NCBI RefSeq assembly: GCF_900105325.1
Contig: NZ_FNSU01000001.1
Span: forward strand, 868,001 to 932,000
Source of the DNA: Pseudomonas marginalis
GTDB taxonomy: Bacteria; Pseudomonadota; Gammaproteobacteria; Pseudomonadales; Pseudomonadaceae
DNA: 64,000 nucleotides
Reading direction: 5' to 3'
The notes beneath the pieces are model-generated. The model did no database searches. It saw only the letters and a list, made by a program, of their open reading frames with translations, and was not told the origin of the DNA. Numbering within the stretch: position 1 is the stretch's first letter; the number at the start of each line of letters is the position of its first letter. Below, one piece after another: positions 52,411-60,516 of the stretch. A program made the translations under genes and the position numbers.

Positions 52411-53043
52411 ATGGTTCGTCGCACTAAAGAGGAAGCTCAGGAAACGCGCAGCCAAATTCTCGAAGCCGCCGAGCAAGCCTTTTATGAGCGCGGCGTTGCA
52501 CGGACGACGCTGGCGGATATCGCTGCGCTGGCCGGTGTCACGCGGGGCGCGATTTATTGGCACTTCAGTAATAAATCCGATCTGTTGCAGGCCCTGCTGG
52601 ACACGCTGCATGAGCCACTGGACGAATTGGCCAGGGCCAGTGAAAGCGAGGACGAGGTTGACCCGTTGGGGTGCATGCGCAAGCTGCTGATTCATTTGTT
52701 TCATCAGGTGGCCCTGGACCCGAAAACCCGGCGCATCAATGAGATTTTGTTTCATAAGTGCGAATTCACCGATGAAATGTGCGACATGCGCCGTCAGCGC
52801 CAGACCCACAGCCTGGAATGCAACCTGCGCATCGGCCTGACACTGCGCAACGCGGTCCATCGCGGGCAACTTCCGGAAAACCTCGACACCACCCGTGGCG
52901 CAGTGTGCATCCATGCCTACATCAACGGGCTGATTGGCCAGTGGCTGCTGGTACCCGACAGCTTCCAGCTACATCAGGAAGCCGAACGCTGGGTGGATGC
53001 AGGGCTCGATATGCTGCGCCTGAGCCCCAGCCTGCGCAATTGA
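52411..53043 (+). CDS. emhR: TetR-family repressor of the efflux operon (TtgR/EmhR)
   Basis: A 210-residue TetR protein. The helix-turn-helix spans about residues 10-50 (QILEAAEQAFYERGVARTTL, then LAGVTRGAIYWHFSNKSDLL) and the C-terminal domain includes QRQTHSLECNLRIGLTLRNAV and AYINGLIGQWLL, as in TtgR and MexR-family TetR repressors of RND pumps. It is divergent from emhABC with the matching operator in the gap, so it should repress the pump until antibiotics or aromatics bind. Confidence 0.94.
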   Translation: MVRRTKEEAQETRSQILEAAEQAFYERGVARTTLADIAALAGVTRGAIYWHFSNKSDLLQALLDTLHEPLDELARASESEDEVDPLGCMRKLLIHLFHQVALDPKTRRINEILFHKCEFTDEMCDMRRQRQTHSLECNLRIGLTLRNAVHRGQLPENLDTTRGAVCIHAYINGLIGQWLLVPDSFQLHQEAERWVDAGLDMLRLSPSLRN

Positions 53044-53225
53044 GACAAAATGCGTAATTGCATCAGGTTGTGTCAACAGTAAAGCCTAAGGACCGTCAAT
53101 CGTCCTTCTGCCTGATGGGGGGGGTGACTTTATATACGGGCTGGCGGACGGTTGATACATAGCCGCCTAAGTATTTTGTAGGGATTTTGTTGCAAGGCTG
53201 TTAAGGAGTGTTTCCCAGGGCAACA

Positions 53226-53318
53226 ATGTGGGAGGGGGCTTGCTCCCGATGGCAGTGGTTCAGTCAACACATACAGTGACTGACGCACCGCCATCGGGAG
53301 CAAGCCCCCTCCCACATT
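53226..53318. repeat. REPIN downstream of the TetR gene
   Basis: TGTGGGAGGGGGCTTGCTCC followed by CGATGGC on the left is mirrored by GCCATCGGGAGCAAGCCCCC and TCCCACA on the right, around a 35-base centre. It fills the gap between the convergent regulator and the old yellow enzyme gene. Confidence 0.9.
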
Positions 53319-53338
53319 TGGTTTCGCGTGTCGGGCGA

Positions 53339-54394
53339 TTACAGCGGCAGCGTCGGGTAATCGATGTAGCCCACCGGGCCCTGGCCGTAGAAGGTTTCCG
53401 GATGCGCTTCGTTCAGTGGCGCATCGGCTTTCAGGCGTGCTGGCAGGTCCGGGTTGGCAATGAACGGCACACCCCAGGCCACGGCGTCCGCTTTGCCTTC
53501 GGCCAGCCAGGCATTGGCACTGTCCTTGGTGAAACGTTCGTTGGCGATGTACACGCCGCCAAAGGCTTTTTTCAATTGAGGACCGAGGCTGTCCGCACCT
53601 GCCTTTTCACGGGAGCAGATGAAGGCGATACCACGCTTGCCCAGCTCGCTGGCGACGTAGGTGAAGGTCTCCTTCAGGTTGTCGTCGCCCATGTCGTGGG
53701 CATCGGCGCGCGGTGCCAAATGCACACCCACACGGCCAGGGCCCCAGACCTCGATGGCCGCATCGGTCACTTCCAACAGCAGGCGTGCACGGTTTTCCAG
53801 GGAGCCACCATAGTTGTCGGTGCGCTTATTGGTGCTGCTTTGCAGGAACTGGTCGAGCAGGTAGCCGTTGGCGCCGTGGATCTCCACGCCATCAAAGCCT
53901 GCGGCCTTGGCGTTCTCGGCACCGGTGCGGTAAGCGTCGACGATGTCGGCGATTTCAGCGGTTTCCAGGGCGCGCGGCGTCGGGTAGTCGGCCAATGGGC
54001 GCACCAGGCTGACGTGGCCTTTAGCCTGGATCGCGCTCGGCGCCACCGGGGTTTCGCCGTTCAGGTAGGACGCGTGGGAAATGCGGCCGACGTGCCACAG
54101 TTGCAGGAAGATCTTGCCCCCTGCGCCATGCACGGCCTTGGTGATATTGGCCCAGCCGCGCACCTGGTCGTTGGACCAGATGCCCGGCGTGTCCGGGTAG
54201 CCCACGCCCAGCGGTGTCACCGAAGTGGCTTCGCTGAGGATCAGCCCGGCGGAAGCGCGTTGCACGTAGTACTCGGCCATCAGCGCGTTGGGTACGCGGC
54301 CGGCATCGGCACGGCAGCGGGTCAGCGGTGCCATGATGATGCGGTTCGACAGCTCCAGGTCGCCCAGTTTGATCGGATCGAAAATAGTCGTCAT
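53339..54394 (-). CDS. Old yellow enzyme family alkene reductase
   Basis: A 351-residue FMN-dependent NADPH reductase of the OYE family, like XenB/NemA. LGDLELSNRIIMAPLTRCRA binds the FMN, QLWHVGRISH is the barrel-core motif, and HGANGYLLDQFLQ carries the His-Asn pair that holds the activated alkene or nitro group. The end has WGVPFIANPDLPARL. It reduces alpha,beta-unsaturated carbonyls and nitro compounds. ATG 54394 follows AGAGAAGGGTG. It lies 28 bases after an MFS gene on the same strand and may be under the ArsR regulator. Confidence 0.92.
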   Translation of the reverse strand: MTTIFDPIKLGDLELSNRIIMAPLTRCRADAGRVPNALMAEYYVQRASAGLILSEATSVTPLGVGYPDTPGIWSNDQVRGWANITKAVHGAGGKIFLQLWHVGRISHASYLNGETPVAPSAIQAKGHVSLVRPLADYPTPRALETAEIADIVDAYRTGAENAKAAGFDGVEIHGANGYLLDQFLQSSTNKRTDNYGGSLENRARLLLEVTDAAIEVWGPGRVGVHLAPRADAHDMGDDNLKETFTYVASELGKRGIAFICSREKAGADSLGPQLKKAFGGVYIANERFTKDSANAWLAEGKADAVAWGVPFIANPDLPARLKADAPLNEAHPETFYGQGPVGYIDYPTLPL

Positions 54395-54422
54395 GGGAAA
54401 ACACCCTTCTCTTTGAAGTTGA

Positions 54423-55589
54423 TCAGTGGGTCGCAGGGGCCAGGTCGGCATCGCCGCCCTGACGGAAAGTAATCAGGGTTACCAGCAGCGCCAGGATCGC
54501 CAGGGCCGCTGCCGCCAGAGGCACGCTGCTCAGGCCGAAACCGTGGGCAATCACGCTGCCGCCCACCCAGGCGCCGAGGGCGTTGCCGATGTTGAAGGCG
54601 CCGATGTTCAGGGTGGACACCAGGTTCGGCGCGGCCTTGCCGAAGGTCACCACGTTGATCTGCAGCGCGGGTACGGCGGCAAATGAAGCGGTGGCCCAGA
54701 GGAACAGGGTGATCTCGGTCGGGATCACGGCGACGCTGGTCCAGGTCAGCGCGGTGGACACCACCGCCATACTGATAAACACGCCGATCAGGGTGGCTGC
54801 CAGGCGTTTGTCCGCCAGCTTGCCGCCGATGATATTGCCCACGGTGAGGCCCAGGCCGATCAGCAGCAGGGTCCAGGTCACGCCTTTGGGCGACACGCCG
54901 GTGACATCGCCGAGCAGCGGCGCAACATAGGTGAAGAGGGTGAACATGGACGCGGCGAACAGCGCGGTCATGCTCAGCGACAACCAGATGCCGGCACCCT
55001 TGAGGGCGGCCAGTTCGGCGCGCATGTCGAGTTTTTCTTCGTCACGCTTGGCCGGCAGGAAGCGGATCAGGCCGATCAACGCCACCACCCCAATCACCGT
55101 CACCGCCCAGAAGGTCGAGCGCCAGCCGGCTTCCTGGCCCAGCGCGGTGCCCAGTGGCACACCAAGCACGTTGGCCAGGGTCAAACCGGTGAACATCAGG
55201 GCCACGGCCGAAGCGCGCTTGTTGGCCGGCACCAGGTTGGCGGCGACCACCGAACCGATGCCGAAGAACGCGCCGTGGCACAACGCGGTGACCACACGGG
55301 CAAGCATCAGCACGTTGTAGTCACTGGCCAGGGCGCAGAGCAGATTGCCGATAATGAAGATGCCCATCAACGCTACCAGGGCCGCCTTGCGGGGCAACCT
55401 GGCGGTGGCCAGTGCCATGAACGGCGCACCGATGGCCACGCCCAGGGCATAGCCGGTGACCAGCCAGCCGGCGCCGGGAATCGACACGCCGAGGTCCGCC
55501 GCCACATCGGGCAGCAGGCCCATGATCACGAACTCGGTAGTGCCGATGGCGAAGGCGCTCAGGGCCAGGATGAGTAGCGAGAGGGGCAT
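54423..55589 (-). CDS. MFS efflux transporter, DHA1 type
   Basis: A 388-residue permease with 12 predicted helices. LILALSAFAIGTTEFVIMGLLPDVA in helix 1 and GYALGVAIGAPFMALATARLPRKAAL in the helix 2-3 loop are typical of DHA1 drug:H+ antiporters such as the AraJ/YdhP group. The second half begins after EEKLDMRAELAALKG. It lies 13 bases after the ArsR gene and 28 bases before the old yellow enzyme gene, so the three form one operon. Substrate unknown. Confidence 0.9.
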   Translation of the reverse strand: MPLSLLILALSAFAIGTTEFVIMGLLPDVAADLGVSIPGAGWLVTGYALGVAIGAPFMALATARLPRKAALVALMGIFIIGNLLCALASDYNVLMLARVVTALCHGAFFGIGSVVAANLVPANKRASAVALMFTGLTLANVLGVPLGTALGQEAGWRSTFWAVTVIGVVALIGLIRFLPAKRDEEKLDMRAELAALKGAGIWLSLSMTALFAASMFTLFTYVAPLLGDVTGVSPKGVTWTLLLIGLGLTVGNIIGGKLADKRLAATLIGVFISMAVVSTALTWTSVAVIPTEITLFLWATASFAAVPALQINVVTFGKAAPNLVSTLNIGAFNIGNALGAWVGGSVIAHGFGLSSVPLAAAALAILALLVTLITFRQGGDADLAPATH

Positions 55590-55602
55590 TATCGTTTCCT
55601 TG

Positions 55603-55929
55603 TTACAACGTCGCGCTGATTTCAGCGCTGAGTTCAGTGGTAAGCGCCGCGAGGAAGGCTTGGATCACTTCCTCATTGCGCTTGAAAAAGTGCCACTGCC
55701 CGGCCTTCTGGCTGCTGATCAATCCCGCCCGTTGCAAGGTGGCCAGGTGGGCCGACACGGTCGACTGGGACAAGCCGCAGCGCTGGTCGATCTGCCCGGC
55801 ACAGATGCCGTATTCGTGGTTGTGCACTTGCTCGGGGAACTGCACTTTCGGGTCTTTCAGCCAGGTGAGGATGTCTCGTCGTACTGGGTGCGCCAGGGCT
55901 TTTATTATTTCGTCGAGGTCGATGGACAT
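55603..55929 (-). CDS. ArsR-family transcriptional regulator
   Basis: A 108-residue ArsR/SmtB-type regulator. The winged helix covers ALAHPVRRDILTWL, then QRCGLSQSTVSAHLATLQRAGLISSQKAGQWHFFKRN. There is no CxC in the recognition helix or other obvious metal site; two Cys lie nearby (YGICAGQIDQRCG). ATG 55929 gives the normal N-terminus. It heads the operon with the MFS and OYE genes. Similar TATATCG-type palindromes upstream are probably its operators. Confidence 0.9.
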   Translation of the reverse strand: MSIDLDEIIKALAHPVRRDILTWLKDPKVQFPEQVHNHEYGICAGQIDQRCGLSQSTVSAHLATLQRAGLISSQKAGQWHFFKRNEEVIQAFLAALTTELSAEISATL

Positions 55930-55951
55930 GGCAGGTGCTCGGTGTCGTAAA

Positions 55952-56053
55952 GCGTTATATCGCGATGAGGCGAACTTTAAATCGTTATATCCCGATATAC
56001 CAATATGAATTTGCTCTGAGCTCAGGCTGAATCGGTATATCGGGTTATAACGA
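55952..56053. promoter_or_regulatory. Three related palindromic sites between the ArsR gene and acpH
   Basis: GCGTTATATCGCGAT (55952), TCGTTATATCCCGATATA (55982) and ATCGGTATATCGGGTTATAA (56031) share the core GTTATATC(G/C)CGATA or its reverse. They occupy the divergent gap between the ArsR gene and acpH, as autoregulatory ArsR operators would. Confidence 0.6.
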
Positions 56054-56083
56054 TACGTTGGCGCCAGTGCTAGACTGCGCGGC

Positions 56084-56668
56084 ATGAATTATCTCGCACA
56101 TCTGCACCTGGGCGGCCAACTTCCTGCGCAACTGCTGGGCAGCCTGTACGGCGACTTTGTCAAAGGCCGCCTGCTGGGCCAGTTCAGCCCGCCAATCGAA
56201 GCGGCGATCCAGTTGCATCGCTCGATCGACCGCTTCACCGACAGCCACCCGTTGGTGGGCAAGGCGTTGTCGCGCTTCAGCCTGACCCGCCGGCGCTATG
56301 CCGGGATTGTCCTTGATGTGTTCTTCGATCACTGCCTGGCGCGGGATTGGGCGCTGTACGCCGACCAGCCCCTGGAGCACTTCACCTCGCAGGTGTACCG
56401 CGTGCTGGCGGCCGAACCACAGTTGCCGGGGCGGCTGGCGCAGATAGCGCCGTATATGGCGGCGGATGACTGGTTGGGGTCGTACCGCGAGTTTGCGGTG
56501 ATGGAGCCGGTGTTGCGCGGGATTTCGCGGCGGCTGACGCAGCCTGAGACATTGGGGTATGCGATGCAGGAGTTGCGGGTGTTGTATGAGCCGCTGAGTG
56601 AGGACTTCCGGATCTTCTACCCCGAACTGCAAGCCTTCGCGCATAACCACCTGACAACACAAAGCTAA
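56084..56668 (+). CDS. acpH: Acyl carrier protein phosphodiesterase AcpH
   Basis: A 194-residue HD-related hydrolase that removes 4'-phosphopantetheine from acyl carrier protein. The family pattern is clear: MNYLAHLHLG, LLGSLYGDFVKG, IQLHRSIDRFTDSHP and LDVFFDHCLARDW, which supply the His and Asp metal ligands. The length equals E. coli AcpH. The gene is divergent from the ArsR operon and followed by a REP palindrome. Confidence 0.95.
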   Translation: MNYLAHLHLGGQLPAQLLGSLYGDFVKGRLLGQFSPPIEAAIQLHRSIDRFTDSHPLVGKALSRFSLTRRRYAGIVLDVFFDHCLARDWALYADQPLEHFTSQVYRVLAAEPQLPGRLAQIAPYMAADDWLGSYREFAVMEPVLRGISRRLTQPETLGYAMQELRVLYEPLSEDFRIFYPELQAFAHNHLTTQS

Positions 56669-56669
56669 A

Positions 56670-56700
56670 ATGTGGGAGGGGCGGTGCGACCCTCCCACAT
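56670..56700. repeat. Single REP palindrome after acpH
   Basis: ATGTGGGAGGG and CCCTCCCACAT are exact inverted copies around GCGGTGCGA. It lies 2 bases after the acpH stop and 19 bases before the olsA stop, so it may end both transcripts. Confidence 0.8.
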
Positions 56701-56718
56701 TTGAACTGTGTTCACATC

Positions 56719-57510
56719 TCAGGCTGCAAAAGCCGGTCGAGCATGCACTTGTTCAGTCTCCGGCACCGGCCCAAACAACGCCTTCTGCACCGCCTGCTGC
56801 GCCTGGAACGCCAGCGCCGCACGCTCCTGCCCGGCGCAGGCAATCGGCTTGAGCACATGGATTTCCACATCGCCCTGGTCATTGCCGAACAGGCGCATCA
56901 GGTGCGAGAGCAAATCGTCATCGCCAATGAACGGTGCCAGCGGGTCGACCTGCCCATTGCGCAGATAACGGATGGCCACCGGTTGCAGCGACACATCCGC
57001 GTCAATCGCACTGGCCAGCAAGCGCCCGTGGAAGGTGCGCAGGCTGCGGCCGTCGGTGGTGGTGCCTTCGGGGAACATCAGCAGCGGGTGCTGTTGTTCC
57101 AGGTGGCGGGTCATCTGCTTGCGGATCAACTGGCTGTCGCCCGAACCGCGACGGATAAACAAGCTACCGGCCTTGGCCGCCAACCAGCCGGCCACCGGCC
57201 AGGTGCGCACTTCGGCCTTGGACAAAAACGACATCGGCGCCACTGCGCCCAGCAACGGAATATCGGTCCAGGACACGTGGTTGCTCACCCACAGCATGGG
57301 CTGGGTCGGCAACTCGCCGTGCACTGTCACGCGAAAGGGCAGGGCGTTGGTCAGCCGCGCCATGAAAAACCGCGACCAGCGTTGGCGCCGCACCATCGAG
57401 TTGGCCACGCCCAAGCGTTCGAACACGCCAAACACACTGGCCATGCTCAAGCCCAGCGCCACTACCACCAGCACCCGGGCGATGCGCCCGTACACGCGCA
57501 GGCGGCTCAT
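56719..57510 (-). CDS. olsA: Lyso-ornithine lipid O-acyltransferase OlsA
   Basis: A 263-residue acyltransferase of the PlsC family. A membrane helix at the N-terminus (VLVVVALGLSMASVFGVF) is followed by the NHxxxxD motif as VSNHVSWTDIP, FLSKAEVRTWPVAGW, the FPEGTT motif and PVAIRY. Because it overlaps olsB by an ATGA junction, it is best read as OlsA, which adds the second acyl chain to lyso-ornithine lipid at the inner membrane, rather than as a plain PlsC. Confidence 0.9.
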   Translation of the reverse strand: MSRLRVYGRIARVLVVVALGLSMASVFGVFERLGVANSMVRRQRWSRFFMARLTNALPFRVTVHGELPTQPMLWVSNHVSWTDIPLLGAVAPMSFLSKAEVRTWPVAGWLAAKAGSLFIRRGSGDSQLIRKQMTRHLEQQHPLLMFPEGTTTDGRSLRTFHGRLLASAIDADVSLQPVAIRYLRNGQVDPLAPFIGDDDLLSHLMRLFGNDQGDVEIHVLKPIACAGQERAALAFQAQQAVQKALFGPVPETEQVHARPAFAA

Positions 57511-58265
57511 CACATGGCCGCCTTGAAGTGGCGCGCATAGCGCGGGCATAGCTCATCGCGCTTAAGCAGGATGAACACGTCGGCGACCTGGAAATCCTCA
57601 TCCCAGCACGGTTCGCCGCAGATCTTCGCACCCAGGCGCATATAGGCCTTGAGCAGTGGCGGCATCTCGGCGATTACGTTGGTCGGCAGGTCCAGCGCCG
57701 GCAGCGGTTTTTTCGGTTCGGCGCGCAGGTGTTCGTTGCACAGGTAGCGTTCGCGCAGGCGCTGCATGATCGCGTGGGCCTGGATGCCGCCGTCGTGCAT
57801 CGGGATGCTCGCGCAGCCCATCAGGTAGCTGTAGCCGCCCTGGTTGAGCACTTCGGCCAACTCGCCCCACAACACGGCGATGGTGCCGCCGTTGCGGTAG
57901 GCCGGGTCGACGCAGGTGCGGCCGATTTCCAGGATCGGGCCCTGCAGATGCAGCAGGCCATGCAGGCTGAATTCTTCTTCGCTGTAGAACCGGCCCAGGG
58001 TGCTGGCGGCCTGGTGGTCGAGCAAACGGGTGGTGGCGACGAGTCGACCGCTGTTCAAGTCCCGCACGCCGATGTGGCTGCAGTGAACATCATAGTCATC
58101 CATGTCCAGGCCGTGTTCCGCGCCTTTCAGCTTGGCGTTGAACTCGCCGCTGAAGACGTTGAAACGCAGGGCCTGGGCTTCCTGCAAAGCCTTGGCGCCA
58201 ACCAGGCGTTCGGCTTGCAGACGGCGTTCATTGCCGGTGTCGCTGATGCGGGCGATCTGAGTCAT
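57510..58265 (-). CDS. olsB: Ornithine N-acyltransferase OlsB (GNAT-like)
   Basis: A 251-residue protein of the OlsB/PEP-CTERM GNAT-like family that transfers a 3-hydroxyacyl group from ACP to ornithine. Conserved blocks are QALRFNVFSGEFNAKL, DDYDVHCSHIGVRD, EIGRTCVDPAYRNGGTIAVLW and GYSYLMGCASIPM. The ATG at 58265 was chosen because upstream codons lack support. It is first in the olsBA unit and a candidate Pho box lies 95 bases upstream. Ornithine lipids replace phospholipids when phosphate is short. Confidence 0.92.
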   Translation of the reverse strand: MTQIARISDTGNERRLQAERLVGAKALQEAQALRFNVFSGEFNAKLKGAEHGLDMDDYDVHCSHIGVRDLNSGRLVATTRLLDHQAASTLGRFYSEEEFSLHGLLHLQGPILEIGRTCVDPAYRNGGTIAVLWGELAEVLNQGGYSYLMGCASIPMHDGGIQAHAIMQRLRERYLCNEHLRAEPKKPLPALDLPTNVIAEMPPLLKAYMRLGAKICGEPCWDEDFQVADVFILLKRDELCPRYARHFKAAM

Positions 58266-58359
58266 GGCGAATCTCCGAGTGCCAGCCACGTTTCGGCCGG
58301 TCGACTTTGTTGTCCAAAGTCAGGCTATGTAGCCCCGGTGTCATCTCCATGAAGTTATG

Positions 58360-58377
58360 GTGACGCTTGGATGACAG
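58360..58377 (-). promoter_or_regulatory. Candidate Pho box upstream of olsBA
   Basis: On the olsB strand, CTGTCAT is a perfect PhoB half-site, followed by CCAA and GCGTCAC (4 of 7). The 7-4-7 spacing is correct and the direction points to olsB. PhoB control of ornithine-lipid synthesis is known in other bacteria. Confidence 0.5.
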
Positions 58378-58449
58378 GGTCTCTGTAGCAAATCTGTCAT
58401 TGCCCTCGGCTAGGCTCGCGGGCTTGAATGCTCCCTTGAGTGTGTGTCC

Positions 58450-59523
58450 ATGGTCAGAGGCCTGCTGTGCGTTTCCCTGCTGTTCGTCACCGTTACCGCC
58501 TGCGCTGAAACCTGGCCCGACAAGGAGTGGGCCAAGGGCCCGCCACTCGCAGGGCCCGCCGTCGAAGCCCTTGACGCCTATGCATTCCCGCCCCGTGACG
58601 ACACTGCCCGCCAAGGCATTCGCACCGACGCGCTGCTGGTGATCCGCGACGGTGTGGTCATCTATGAACGCTACGCCGCACCGACCACGGCCAGCACGCC
58701 ACACTTGACCTGGTCCATCAGCAAAAGCCTGATGGCCACGGTGCTCGGCGTGGCCTACGGCGAAAACCGTTTCAAACTGACCGACCCCGCAGCACGCTTT
58801 TATCCGCCGATGAAACAACACCCCAAGGTGACCATGGCCGACCTGCTGCACTGGGCCTCGGGCCTGGACTGGCAGGAAGACTATGAATACGCGCCGCTGA
58901 AGTCCTCGGTGGTGGCGATGCTTTACACCCGTGGTCGCGCCGATATGGCCGAGTTCGCCGCCAGCACTGAGTCCTTCAGCGCACCGGGCCAGGCCTTTCG
59001 TTATTCCAGCGGCGACAGCAATATCCTGTCCGCCGCGCTCAAGGGCATGCTCGGGCACAAGGCGTACATGAGTTACCCCTGGGACGCGCTGTTCAAGCCG
59101 CTGGGCATTCACAACGCCACCTGGGAAACCGATGCCGACGAAACCTTTGTCGCCTCGTCCTATGCGTTCCTCACCGCGCGTGACCTGGCGCGTGTCGGCC
59201 TGCTGATGGCCCGCGACGGGCGCTGGGGGGATCAACAATTGCTGCCCAAGGACTGGGTCGTGTTCAACCGCCAACCCTTCGACAAATACACCGCCGGCCA
59301 GGACGAAGCGGTCCCCGGTGGCCAATGGTGGCTCAACCAAGGCGCCCCGAGGCCCTGGCCCGACGCCCCCGCCGATACCTTCGCCGCCCTCGGTCATTGG
59401 GGACAGGCGCTGTACGTGATGCCCGACGAACACCTGGTGATCGTGCGCTATGGCGATGACCGCGACGGCAGCTACCGCCACAACGAACTGCTCAAGCGCG
59501 TGCTTGCGGCGGTGCAACCATGA
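58450..59523 (+). CDS. Periplasmic serine hydrolase, beta-lactamase (class C) family
   Basis: A 357-residue protein with a signal peptide (MVRGLLCVSLLFVTVTACA; AC could be a lipobox Cys). The active-site SxxK is SISK in TWSISKSLMATVLG (about 90), the YxN motif is replaced by YSSGD near FRYSSGD, and LGHWGQALYV near the C-terminus stands in the KTG-like position. Such proteins are esterases or peptidases related to class C beta-lactamases. A GTG at 58444 could also start it. Its stop overlaps the next ATG by 4 bases. Confidence 0.88.
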   Translation: MVRGLLCVSLLFVTVTACAETWPDKEWAKGPPLAGPAVEALDAYAFPPRDDTARQGIRTDALLVIRDGVVIYERYAAPTTASTPHLTWSISKSLMATVLGVAYGENRFKLTDPAARFYPPMKQHPKVTMADLLHWASGLDWQEDYEYAPLKSSVVAMLYTRGRADMAEFAASTESFSAPGQAFRYSSGDSNILSAALKGMLGHKAYMSYPWDALFKPLGIHNATWETDADETFVASSYAFLTARDLARVGLLMARDGRWGDQQLLPKDWVVFNRQPFDKYTAGQDEAVPGGQWWLNQGAPRPWPDAPADTFAALGHWGQALYVMPDEHLVIVRYGDDRDGSYRHNELLKRVLAAVQP

Positions 59524-59834
59524 TGCGTCGTCGGCCGTTTACCAGCCTTTTTCTGGTGCTGTTGCTCGCCCTGTCAGGCTGGGTTTGGCACGAGCGCGTC
59601 AACCTGCAAGCCTTCCCCGATATCATCGCGGCGTATACCGCTAAGGAGTACTGCTCGTGCCGCTATGTGGCGAACAATCCGGCCGAGTATTGCCGGGGGT
59701 ATGTGAAGCAGTACGTGCCCACCAGTGGGTTCAGCGATAACCCGGAACGCAGTGAAGTGACGGCGAGTGGCTTGGGGCGTACGCACAGCGCGCGGTGGTT
59801 GGGGGATCGACAGGGCTGTCGTCTGAATCCCTGA
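59520..59834 (+). CDS. Small membrane-anchored Cys-containing protein
   Basis: A 104-residue protein with an N-terminal hydrophobic segment (FTSLFLVLLLALSGWVW) that may be a signal anchor, then AKEYCSCRYVANNPAEYCRG and a final Cys in DRQGCRLNP. The four Cys could form disulfides in the periplasm. ATG 59520 overlaps the serine hydrolase stop, so the two are translationally coupled and probably work together. No known domain; function unknown. Confidence 0.75.
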   Translation: MMRRRPFTSLFLVLLLALSGWVWHERVNLQAFPDIIAAYTAKEYCSCRYVANNPAEYCRGYVKQYVPTSGFSDNPERSEVTASGLGRTHSARWLGDRQGCRLNP

Positions 59835-59924
59835 CACAGCGCCAGCCACCCCGCACATTGGATTTGCGCCGTTCGTGACATTGCGCTTAAGGTTCGTGCA
59901 GGTTTTTCGCCCCACGAGTCCTTA

Positions 59925-60515
59925 ATGTTCAACGCGTCTGTTATCAAACCCCTGGCCTTCGCCCTGCTGGCCGCTGCCGTGGTGCCCGCCCATGCTGACT
60001 GGTACCTGGACAACGAGTCCTCGCGCCTGTCGTTCGTTACCACCAAAAACACCGAGATCGCTGAAGTCCATCGCTTCCTGGTGCTGCACGGCAAGGTCGA
60101 CAGCAAGGGCGCGGCGCAATTGGAAGTAGAGCTGGAGTCGGTCAACAGCGGCATCCCGCTGCGCGACGAGCGCATGCGCAACCAGCTGTTCGAGATCAAG
60201 ACCTTCCCCGAGGCGCTGATCAGCGCACAGATCAACCTGCAACCCATCAATGACCTGGCTCCTGGCGCGCAACTGGAACTGCGCTTGCCCCTGAGCGTCA
60301 CCCTGCATGGCAAGACCCAGACCTACAGCGCCGAGTTGTTGGCCACGCGCCTGGATGACCGGCGTTTCCAGGTGGTGACCCTGGAACCGGTGGTTTTGCA
60401 TGCCGAGGATTTCGACCTGGCGCCGGGGGTGGCGATGTTGCGCAAAGCGGCCGGGCTCAAGTCGATCAGTTTGTCGGTGCCGGTGGGTGCGGTGCTGATC
60501 TTTACGGCGCGTTGA
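59925..60515 (+). CDS. YceI-family periplasmic lipid-binding protein
   Basis: A 196-residue protein with a signal peptide ending in VVPAHA and a YceI lipocalin-like beta-barrel: DWYLDNESSRLSFVTTKNTEIAEVH, then VELESVNSGIPLRDERMRNQLFEI and LPLSVTLHGKTQTYSAEL. Such proteins bind polyprenols or other amphiphiles in the periplasm. It lies one base upstream of the cardiolipin synthase-like gene on the same strand, so they may form an operon. Confidence 0.9.
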   Translation: MFNASVIKPLAFALLAAAVVPAHADWYLDNESSRLSFVTTKNTEIAEVHRFLVLHGKVDSKGAAQLEVELESVNSGIPLRDERMRNQLFEIKTFPEALISAQINLQPINDLAPGAQLELRLPLSVTLHGKTQTYSAELLATRLDDRRFQVVTLEPVVLHAEDFDLAPGVAMLRKAAGLKSISLSVPVGAVLIFTAR

Positions 60516-60516
60516 C

